From Duodenibacillus sp. (GTDB lineage: Bacteria; Pseudomonadota; Gammaproteobacteria; Burkholderiales; Burkholderiaceae_F): 64,000 bases of DNA. Below the pieces are notes generated by a model, which was not told the origin of the DNA, made no database searches, and was given only the letters and a program-made list of their open reading frames with translations. A program made the translations under genes and the position numbers. Positions within the stretch are counted from its first letter, which is position 1. Each line of letters starts with the position of its first letter. Below are positions 54,093 through 64,000 of this stretch, one piece after another. The stretch lies in assembly GCA_017628205.1 (NCBI GenBank), contig JAGBZO010000007.1, forward strand, positions 1 to 64,000, written 5' to 3'.

Positions 54093-54980
54093 TTAACGAC
54101 ACAAGGGACACGTGTCGGAAAAGAGGTTCAAAACGCAATCGAGACCGAGCGTGTCGACGGCGAGCGTGCATTCGGGACGCAGGATGTCCTTGGGGTGGAA
54201 ACCGACGCCGATGCCGGCTTGACGCAACATCTTGACGTCGTTGCTGCCGTCGCCGAAGCAGATGCTTTGCGCCGGGGTCAAGCCCAGGTCGCTCATGGTT
54301 TGACACACGAAAGCGGCCTTGCCGTCGGCATCGAGAATCGTGCCGTTGAACGGGGCGAAAGCCGGCCCGCAGACGCGACCGGTGAAACGACCGTCGCTGA
54401 CGTCGATGTTGTTGGCGCAGGTGCCGGTCATGCCGAGTTTCTCTTTGACGCGTTCGGTGAGAACCGTGAAGCCCGAGCTCACGATGTAGGCCTTGAGACC
54501 GGCATCGAGCGCCGTCTTGATCAGGCGTTCGGCGCCTTCGTTCAGGCGCATGTTGTTCCAGACGGTTTCGATCGATGCGGCGTCGTGGCCTTCGAGTAAT
54601 TTGACGCGTTCGCGCAAGCTGTCGGCGTAGTTGGTGATGCGACCGCTCATGGCGCCGGCCGTAATGGCGGCGCACTGTTCGCCAACGCCGGCGATTTCGG
54701 CCATTTCGTCAAGCGTTTCGGAATTGACGAGCGTGGAATCCATATCGAAAAAGAGCGCGCCGAAATCGGTCAATTTCAAATCGGCGGGCACGAAAGCGGC
54801 GTTCATGACGACGCGACGGGCCAGCTCGCATACTTGACGACGCACGTCGTCGTCATGCGTCACGTTGAACAGACGCACGCAGGTGGCGTCGGCTTTTTCG
54901 CTTTCGGGGCGAACGAGTTCGCGAACGGCCTGAAGGGCGTTTGCATCGAAGTCGGGGGCTTGAAGCACTAAATCAAACAT
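54093..54980 (-). CDS. serB: Phosphoserine phosphatase
   Basis: Last step of serine synthesis, O-phosphoserine to serine. The 295-residue HAD enzyme has 'FFDMDSTLVNSETLDE' (nucleophile Asp79, acid Asp81), 'VSSGFTVLTERVKEKLG' and 'CFGDGSNDVKMLRQAGIGVGF'. An N-terminal ~70-residue ACT-like domain precedes it as in E. coli SerB. Situated between mfd and the DnaQ-like gene. Confidence 0.96.
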   Translation of the reverse strand: MFDLVLQAPDFDANALQAVRELVRPESEKADATCVRLFNVTHDDDVRRQVCELARRVVMNAAFVPADLKLTDFGALFFDMDSTLVNSETLDEMAEIAGVGEQCAAITAGAMSGRITNYADSLRERVKLLEGHDAASIETVWNNMRLNEGAERLIKTALDAGLKAYIVSSGFTVLTERVKEKLGMTGTCANNIDVSDGRFTGRVCGPAFAPFNGTILDADGKAAFVCQTMSDLGLTPAQSICFGDGSNDVKMLRQAGIGVGFHPKDILRPECTLAVDTLGLDCVLNLFSDTCPLCR

Positions 54981-55001
54981 GGCAACACCATCAAAAAATG
55001 A

Positions 55002-58478
<3,477 letters not shown>

Positions 58479-58552
58479 GAGAGTGAGCCTTTAGGTAAAC
58501 GAATGCGAATAAATAAGTTTAGAACAAATTGTTCGGCGTTTTGTTCTTTGTG

Positions 58553-58586
58553 AAAATAAACGGCCGACTCGGATCGAGTCGGCCGT
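58553..58586 (-). terminator. Intrinsic terminator after the parvulin gene
   Basis: A perfect 12-bp stem (58560-58571 with 58575-58586), three-base loop, followed on the minus strand by TTTATTTT. Separates yciB-parvulin from mfd. Confidence 0.88.
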
Positions 58587-58607
58587 CGTCAAACGTTTCG
58601 GCCTCGA

Positions 58608-59426
58608 TTATTTGACCTTGGTCTTGGCGGGAGCGACTTGCTCGATCTTGGCCTCGGAAATCAAGCGGTCCACGTAAGTTTGAACTTCGCGCTGCATGAG
58701 TAGTTGACGCACAAGCGGAGCGGACGTTTCGTAGTCGCGCCACCGTTCGGCGGGACGCTTGCCTTCGAGCTTGATGACATGCCAACCCAAACGCGTTTGC
58801 ACGGGATGCTTGACGATTTGGCCGGGCTTGAGCTTTTTGAAGCTGTCGGCAAAGTCTTTGTCGAACATGTTCGGACTGGTCCAATCGATGATGCCGCCGT
58901 TGGCTTTGTTTTGGGGCGTGTCGTTGGAGTATTCGCGAGCCAGACGATCGAAGTCTTCGCCCGAACGCACCTTTTTCAGCAACGTCTTGGCGATGTCTTC
59001 GTCCTTGACGAGAATGTGGCGGACTTGAACTTCCGTGTCGCCCCAGCGTTCTTGTTCGACCTGAAATTGCGTGCGGATTTCTTCTTCGCTGATCGGATGA
59101 CGCTTGATCCAATCGGCCACGACGGCGGCCATCAGAATTTTGCGACGGGCCGCCTCAATCTGATTTTTGACGTCGGCGCGGTTTTCCAGATCGAGTCGAC
59201 GCGCTTCCTGCATCAACAGGGTGTCGCGCTTGAGAAGATGCTTGGCCAACTTTTCGAGTTGCGGCGTGCGCAATTGCCCGTGATCCGTATAGGACTTGAT
59301 CAGTTGTTCTTGTTGTGCCTTCGTTATAAGTTCTCCGTTGATGCGGAAGTCTTGCGTCGCGGCGTTGGCACCCGTGATCAAACCGACGAGCAATGCGGCG
59401 GCAACGGACAATGATTGGATACGCAT
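58608..59426 (-). CDS. Periplasmic parvulin-type peptidyl-prolyl isomerase
   Basis: A 272-residue SurA/PpiC-like foldase. Signal peptide to about residue 22 ('LIGLITGANA'-type cleavage after ANA), a helical N-terminal domain, then a PPIC domain ('EVQVRHILVKDEDIAKTLLK', 'GGIIDWTSPNMFDKDFADS', 'TRLGWHVIKLEGKR'). It assists outer-membrane or periplasmic protein folding. Start taken at the ATG 59426 rather than 59441. It follows yciB by 15 bases; bolA, often between them in this group, is absent. Confidence 0.92.
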   Translation of the reverse strand: MRIQSLSVAAALLVGLITGANAATQDFRINGELITKAQQEQLIKSYTDHGQLRTPQLEKLAKHLLKRDTLLMQEARRLDLENRADVKNQIEAARRKILMAAVVADWIKRHPISEEEIRTQFQVEQERWGDTEVQVRHILVKDEDIAKTLLKKVRSGEDFDRLAREYSNDTPQNKANGGIIDWTSPNMFDKDFADSFKKLKPGQIVKHPVQTRLGWHVIKLEGKRPAERWRDYETSAPLVRQLLMQREVQTYVDRLISEAKIEQVAPAKTKVK

Positions 59427-59441
59427 GATGGTCTCGATCAA

Positions 59442-60062
59442 TTAGGAATTCGTGTCGTTATTTTCGTTGTTTTGCGTCAATTTCGCGACCCAAACGCCAA
59501 TGCCCAATGTAAACATAAGTGTCAAACCGAGCAAGCCGAAGAGTTTGAAGTTGACCCAAGTGGCCGTTTCGAAAAGATAGGCGACGACCAAGTTGAGGGC
59601 GCCGACGAGCGAGAAAAAGACGATCCAGGCCTTTTGCATGGCGTCCCAGGCGCGCATGGGAAGTTGAATCGACTTGCCCATGAGCTTGATCATGAAGTTT
59701 TTCCCGGTCAACGTACCGAAAACGAGAATGGTGGCGAAGACCCAATAAAGGATGGTCGGCTTCCACTTGATGAACATTTCGTTATGCAACCAGATGGTCA
59801 AGGAGCCGAAGACGACGATGATGCCCAGCGAGATCCAGTGCATGACTTCGGGACGCTTGCCCTTGGCGAGCGTGATGCCGACTTGAACGATGGAAGCGAG
59901 GACGGCCACGACCGTTGCGGCCAGGATGGGAGCCTGGCTCGGATCGAATTCGCCTCCGAAAGACTGTTGCAGGTAGCGCGCCAATTCGGCGGCGTGAGAT
60001 TCCCCGTATTTGAATGTTGCGAAAAAGAGAATGACGGGGAAAAGGTCGAAAAGCAGCTTCAC
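59442..60062 (-). CDS. yciB: Inner membrane-spanning protein YciB (septation protein A)
   Basis: A 206-residue, five- or six-pass inner-membrane protein involved in cell-envelope integrity and division. Diagnostic text is 'LFDLFPVILFFATFK' at the start and 'GKNFMIKLMGKSIQLP' in the middle. It starts with GTG. Family length is ~180; the extra residues are in the first periplasmic/cytoplasmic loop ('SFGGEFDPSQAP'). Confidence 0.94.
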   Translation of the reverse strand: MKLLFDLFPVILFFATFKYGESHAAELARYLQQSFGGEFDPSQAPILAATVVAVLASIVQVGITLAKGKRPEVMHWISLGIIVVFGSLTIWLHNEMFIKWKPTILYWVFATILVFGTLTGKNFMIKLMGKSIQLPMRAWDAMQKAWIVFFSLVGALNLVVAYLFETATWVNFKLFGLLGLTLMFTLGIGVWVAKLTQNNENNDTNS

Positions 60063-60629
60063 GGTTCGTTACCACCAATAAAAAACGATCGGATGTGCAC
60101 GGAATTGTATCAGTCCGACGATTTGATCGGCTCGAGCCGGCAAAACGAAACCATACCGTTATGAAAAACCTATGCCGTACTTGACTGAGTGACGTCGGGA
60201 AGCCGTGTATAGCGGCGCCGCATGCGGCGGGCGATTTTTGATGCCCTGCGTGCTGTCGCGTCGGATTGGTTTTCCGATCGTAACGGACGGTCTAACACGT
60301 TGGTCGAAGTGATACACTTGAACGCCTCGGAGCCTTTACCACGAGAGAATCGATCGAGTCGACGGGGGCGAAAACGCTCGGCCGTTTGTTCAGCAACAAG
60401 CCTCGTTATTTTTCCCGACGCTTTTGAAGCGCAAGGCGACGCGCCGATGGAAAAAATCGCTCTTTTTTTGACGGCGCAAGAGTCCGAGCGGATCGAATGA
60501 TTGAAACGGAACCAAACGCTGTAACATACCGACACGAATCGAAGTAAGAATGTTTCGCTTTCCGTAAGCTCGAGTCAATCCGAAGTGCGTAAGCTCGACG
60601 GAGTGGTTTCTGACAAGGAAGCAGTCAGC
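60063..60629. other. Divergent intergenic region yciB/M16 peptidase
   Basis: About 560 bases. It has a 14-base GC palindrome (60216-60229) followed by GCGGGCGATTTTTG, a possible small terminator; an 11-base direct repeat CGTAAGCTCGA at 60563-60573 and 60588-60598, exactly 25 bases apart, just before the peptidase start; and weak promoter-like sequences (TTGAAA at 60501, TAACAT at 60522). Open frames of ~90-120 codons on both strands have no ribosome site or known family and are not called. Confidence 0.5.
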
Positions 60630-63353
60630 ATGGATTTGAAGAAAGTAATTATGACAACTGTCGCATCGGCCGCCATGGCCACGACGGCGGCGGCCGAACT
60701 GACGCCGCAGCATACCGTCGAAGGAATTTCCAGTTACGTGTTGGACAACGGCTTGCAGGTCGTGTTGTTTGCCGACCAAAGCAAACCGACCGCCACGGTC
60801 AACACGACGTATTTGGTCGGCAGCCGCCACGAAAACTACGGTGAAACGGGGATGGCGCACTTGCTCGAACACTTGATGTTCAAGGGCAGCAAGAACTATC
60901 CGGATCCGACCAAAGAGTTTACGCGTCGCGGTTTTCGCATGAACGGCACGACGTGGCTCGATCGCACGAACTATTTCGTGAGCTTCACGGCGACGGACGA
61001 CAACATGCGTTGGGCGTTGGGCTGGAGCGCCGACGCCATGACCAACTCGTTCATCGCTCAAAAAGATCTCGACACCGAAATGACGGTCGTGCGCAACGAA
61101 TTCGAAATGGGTGAAAACAAGCCCGTGAGCGTCATGCTCAAGCGCATGCAGTCGGTATTGTTCGATTGGCACGCCTACGGTCGCAACACGATCGGCGCGC
61201 GCAGCGATATTGAAAACGTGCCCATTGAGAATTTGCAGGCCTTTTATCGCAAGTGGTATCAGCCGGACAACGCCGTTTTGACGGTGTCGGGCAAGTTCGA
61301 CGAAAAGCAAGTGTTGGGTTGGATTGCCGAAACCTTCGGCGCCATCCCGAAGCCCACCCGCACCTTGCCGACCGAGTGGACGGTGGAACCCGTGGCCGAC
61401 GGCATGCGCGAATTTGAAATCCGTCGCCCCGGCGAAATGCAGTTGGTGGCCGTCGCCTACCGCATTCCCTCCGCACTCGCGTCCGATTGCAATGCGGTTG
61501 AAACCGCCGTCGACGTTTTGTCCGACGCCCCGCGCGGACGCCTTTACAAGGCGCTCGTCGAAAGCGGACAGGCCAGCCAAGTCTTCGGTTGGTCTTTGTC
61601 GGGCAAGGCCCCCGGCTTTGCCATGTTCGGCGCATTGGTCAAGAAGGGCGATCCGATCGACGTCGTGCGCAACAAGATGATCGACACGATCGAACGCACG
61701 TTCGCCAAGACGCCCGCCACGGCCGAAGAAGTGGAAATTAGTTTGCAGCAGGCTGCGACCGATTACGAACGCTCCTTGAGCGATCCGGAAGCGTTTGCCG
61801 TCGATCTGTCCGATTACATCGCTTTGGGCGACTGGCGCTATTTCTTTGTCGATCGCGATTCGACGGCACGCGTGACGCCCGAAGCGGTCGACACGGCGGC
61901 CGCCACGTATTTCGTGCGTGACAACCGCGTCGTCGGTTATTTCATCCCCGACGACCATCCTCGACGCGCTCCCGAAATGAAGACGCCCGACGTGGCCGAG
62001 ATCATGGCGGGCGCCACCTTCAAGACCGAAGGCGACGTGGCCGAGGCGTTCGACGTGTCGCAAGCCAATATCGACGCGCGTACCGAACGTTTGACGATCA
62101 ACGGCGTGAACGTGGCGTTGTTGCCGAAGAAAACCCGCGGCCAGACGGTGACGGTTTTGACGCGCTTCCGCTACGGCAATCTGAAGACGGCCACGGGTAA
62201 CGGCGCCATGAACATGCTGACCGAACCGATGTTGATGCGCGGCACCGACACGCTCACTCGCACGCAAATTTCCGACAAGATGACCCAGCTCAAAATGCAA
62301 GGGGACATTCTCGGCTTTACCTCCACGCGCGAGCATGTGGCCGACGCCTTGCGCCTGATGGGTGAATTGACCACGAAGAGCGCCTATCCCGTCAAGGAAG
62401 CCGATCAGATCGTGCGTCAAATGCAAACGGCGCTCGAAGGCAAGAGCGATGATCCCATCACCAAGGGTCGCGACGCCATGTTGGCGCATTTTGCCGTGTA
62501 TCCGGAGGGCGATCCGCGCAATACGATGCAGTCGAGCCAGGTGATCGAGGCGCTCAAGCACGTCGATCGCGACCGTTTGTACGCGTGGTATCAAAACGTC
62601 GTCTCGACCGAAAACGGCGAAGTGGCGATTGTGGGCGACTTTGACGCCGAGGAAGTAAAGAAGGTGCTGGCCGACGTTCTGGGCGCCAAGAAAGCCGCCG
62701 ATCCGGCAGCGGCCTGGGAACGTTACTGGTCCGAATACCATCCGGTGAAGGCCGCCCGCATCGTCGTCGATACGCCGAGCAAGGAAAACGCCGCGTTGTT
62801 CGCACGCATCGACTTCCCGGCCTCGACCGAGGACGAAGACGCCGCCGCGTATTCCGTCGCCGACTGGATTATCGGCGGCGGCACCGGTTTGTCCAACCGT
62901 CTGGTCGATCGCATTCGACAGAAGGAAGGCTTGAGCTACGGCGTCGGCAGTCGCGTTCGTTTGCCCAAGTTCGGCAACCGCGCCTCGTGGACGGCTTCGG
63001 CCATCGTCGCGCCGCAAAACATGTCGCGCGCCTACGCCTGCATGCAGGAAGAAATCGCCAAATTCGTGAACGAGGGCGTGACCGAGCAGGAATTGCTCGA
63101 AGCCAAGAAGGGCATTTTGCAAAGTCGCGAAGTCAGCCGCGCTCAGGACGATTATCTCGCTCACAGCTGGTTGGCCTTCATGCAGTCGGGCAAAACGTTT
63201 GCTTTTAGCAAGCAGTTCGAAGACCGAATCGAAGCCTTGACCGTTGAAGACGTCAATCGTGCCATTCGCAAGATGATCGTGCCCGAAAACGTGACCTATG
63301 TCTTGGCGGGTGACGTTGCCAAGGCGGTCGAACTCGGAGCCGATTTCCGTTAA
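60630..63353 (+). CDS. Tandem M16-family metallopeptidase, secreted
   Basis: A 907-residue zinc protease with two M16 halves in one chain, of the type often annotated as periplasmic pitrilysin-like or PqqL-like peptidases. It has a Sec signal ('MTTVASAAMATTAAAE'). The first half carries the inverted zinc motif HLLEH (77-81) and the third ligand Glu157 in 'RNEFEMGE'; the second half (from ~470) has the M16_C fold with no HxxEH, so it is the non-catalytic half. 'GGGTGLSNRLVDRIRQKEGL' is the family's substrate-clamp segment. AAGGAAG lies 11-12 bases before the ATG. Confidence 0.93.
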   Translation: MDLKKVIMTTVASAAMATTAAAELTPQHTVEGISSYVLDNGLQVVLFADQSKPTATVNTTYLVGSRHENYGETGMAHLLEHLMFKGSKNYPDPTKEFTRRGFRMNGTTWLDRTNYFVSFTATDDNMRWALGWSADAMTNSFIAQKDLDTEMTVVRNEFEMGENKPVSVMLKRMQSVLFDWHAYGRNTIGARSDIENVPIENLQAFYRKWYQPDNAVLTVSGKFDEKQVLGWIAETFGAIPKPTRTLPTEWTVEPVADGMREFEIRRPGEMQLVAVAYRIPSALASDCNAVETAVDVLSDAPRGRLYKALVESGQASQVFGWSLSGKAPGFAMFGALVKKGDPIDVVRNKMIDTIERTFAKTPATAEEVEISLQQAATDYERSLSDPEAFAVDLSDYIALGDWRYFFVDRDSTARVTPEAVDTAAATYFVRDNRVVGYFIPDDHPRRAPEMKTPDVAEIMAGATFKTEGDVAEAFDVSQANIDARTERLTINGVNVALLPKKTRGQTVTVLTRFRYGNLKTATGNGAMNMLTEPMLMRGTDTLTRTQISDKMTQLKMQGDILGFTSTREHVADALRLMGELTTKSAYPVKEADQIVRQMQTALEGKSDDPITKGRDAMLAHFAVYPEGDPRNTMQSSQVIEALKHVDRDRLYAWYQNVVSTENGEVAIVGDFDAEEVKKVLADVLGAKKAADPAAAWERYWSEYHPVKAARIVVDTPSKENAALFARIDFPASTEDEDAAAYSVADWIIGGGTGLSNRLVDRIRQKEGLSYGVGSRVRLPKFGNRASWTASAIVAPQNMSRAYACMQEEIAKFVNEGVTEQELLEAKKGILQSREVSRAQDDYLAHSWLAFMQSGKTFAFSKQFEDRIEALTVEDVNRAIRKMIVPENVTYVLAGDVAKAVELGADFR

Positions 63354-63370
63354 ATCGACGCCCGGTCGAA

Positions 63371-63405
63371 AAAAAGCGGGAGGACGTTTGTCCTCCCGTT
63401 TTTTT
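63371..63405. terminator. Bidirectional terminator
   Basis: A 9-bp core stem (63377-63385 with 63390-63398) extended by A5/T6 flanks, between the convergent peptidase and EamA genes. Confidence 0.92.
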
Positions 63406-63423
63406 CACGCTTGAAAAGCCGTG

Positions 63424-64000
63424 TCAGCCCGACTTGGTTTTTTTCTTGGTCAGCATGCTCGATGAGACGCCGGCGGCGATGATCAATCCCATGCCGGCCA
63501 ACGTGCCCCAGTCGGCCGAGTCGTCGAACAAGAAAATGGCGTAGAGCTCGGCAAAGACGATGGACGAGTAAGTCAGGCAGGACATTAAGAGGACGTTGCC
63601 TTTGCCGAACGCATTGGTCAGCGACAGTTGGGCGATGATCGCCATGAGAGCGATACCGATCAGATAGCCGACGTTGTCAAGACGGACAGGGCTGAAGCCG
63701 CCTTCAAAGACGAAGGCGCCCAGCGCGCCGAAAACCGTACCGAAGAGCGTAAAGTAAAACACGATGCGCCAGGAGGGTTCGCCCAATTCGCCGAGCTCTT
63801 TGATCTGCCAATAGGCCACGCCCGAGAGCAGGCCGCAACACAAGGCCAACGCGCAACCCAGCAATTGATTTTCACCCTCCATGCTCGGCTGCAAAATCAG
63901 CGTGACGCCGAAAAAGCCGATAACGATGGCGAGAAGCAAGGGCCATTGCAGCGGCTGTTTGCGCGTCAGGGCGACGATCGAGGCCATCACTCCCACAAAC
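63424..64000 (-). CDS. EamA/DMT-family transporter (partial)
   Basis: The C-terminal ~190 residues of a drug/metabolite transporter; the gene runs off the right edge, so its start and first EamA repeat are outside the window. Visible are about five membrane segments, including 'LLLAIVIGFFGVTLILQPS' and the second EamA repeat 'LSLTNAFGKGNVLLMSCL', and a basic C-terminus. A second EamA protein lies at 51187-52113. Substrate unknown. Confidence 0.85.
   Translation of the reverse strand, partial: FVGVMASIVALTRKQPLQWPLLLAIVIGFFGVTLILQPSMEGENQLLGCALALCCGLLSGVAYWQIKELGELGEPSWRIVFYFTLFGTVFGALGAFVFEGGFSPVRLDNVGYLIGIALMAIIAQLSLTNAFGKGNVLLMSCLTYSSIVFAELYAIFLFDDSADWGTLAGMGLIIAAGVSSSMLTKKKTKSG

Noticed and set aside
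53040..54599. 519-codon plus-strand frame across DUF401, dnaQ and serB
   Set aside because: Crosses three well-supported opposite-strand genes and has no recognisable domain.
60222..60500. 92-codon plus-strand open frame in the yciB/M16 gap
   Set aside because: No ribosome site, no hydrophobic or domain pattern, starts inside a palindrome.
60390..63164. 924-codon minus-strand open frame opposite the M16 peptidase
   Set aside because: Antisense shadow; the plus-strand peptidase has full catalytic motifs and a signal peptide.

Overview
The window looks like a contiguous piece of a betaproteobacterial chromosome. Gene content and order (hom-thrC, rpsF-priB-rpsR-rplI-dnaB, maf/yceD/rpmF followed by fabH-fabD-fabG-acpP-fabF, tig-clpP-clpX-lon-hupB-tRNAs-ppiD, mfd-serB) fit Burkholderiales. 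The many TRAP-like/PhnD-type sensor features, the lean gene set and codon style suggest the Sutterellaceae (Sutterella/Parasutterella group), but that family-level call is inference without a database search. Most of the window is core housekeeping DNA; I see no CRISPR array, no rRNA operon and no intact insertion sequence.

Layout. 1-4.0 kb: a thiol peroxidase, then homoserine dehydrogenase and threonine synthase followed directly by a tRNA-Thr(CGU). 4.2-7.8 kb: an acyltransferase/SGNH envelope-modifying protein facing a RocB-like M20 peptidase. 7.9-11.7 kb: the ribosomal/primosome operon rpsF-priB-rpsR-rplI with a near-consensus promoter, dnaB, and a DUF456 membrane protein. 11.8-17.7 kb: mostly minus-strand genes for PhoH (PIN+PhoH), a Tat-exported amidase, TsaE, a HAD phosphatase, a tetrapyrrole-methylase-family methyltransferase and Maf. 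17.8-26.1 kb: yceD and rpmF, normally adjacent, are separated by yhhQ-queF (queuosine precursor uptake/synthesis, with a preQ1-I riboswitch at the start of yhhQ) and a solitary AAA ATPase; the fatty-acid cluster fabH-fabD-fabG-acpP-fabF follows, with plsX missing from its usual place.

26.2-39.5 kb is the accessory-looking part: two small proteins of unknown function, a minus-strand operon tolC-hlyD-fused double ABC-2 permease-P-loop-less DUF4143-like protein, a SIMPL-domain protein, a type-B carboxylesterase, a large DUF3701-type tyrosine recombinase with a palindrome at its start, and an orphan PhnD-type sensor kinase. 39.7-47.8 kb: protein quality control (tig, clpP, clpX, lon with a textbook sigma-32 promoter), hupB, and a tRNA cluster Val-Val-Asp-Asp plus a full-length degenerate third tRNA-Asp. 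47.8-64 kb: ppiD, an AzgA-type purine permease, two transporter genes, a DnaQ-like exonuclease, serB, mfd, a parvulin, yciB, a two-domain M16 peptidase, and an EamA transporter cut by the window edge.

The most interesting items are the ATPase-less tripartite exporter operon that ends in a degenerate DUF4143 protein translated with a 4-base overlap; the compact preQ1-I riboswitch controlling yhhQ-queF; the disruption of the yceD-rpmF-plsX-fabH neighbourhood; the decayed tRNA-Asp; and the recombinase/palindrome pair. Starts were chosen from Shine-Dalgarno spacing and family N-termini; they often differ from the longest open frame.
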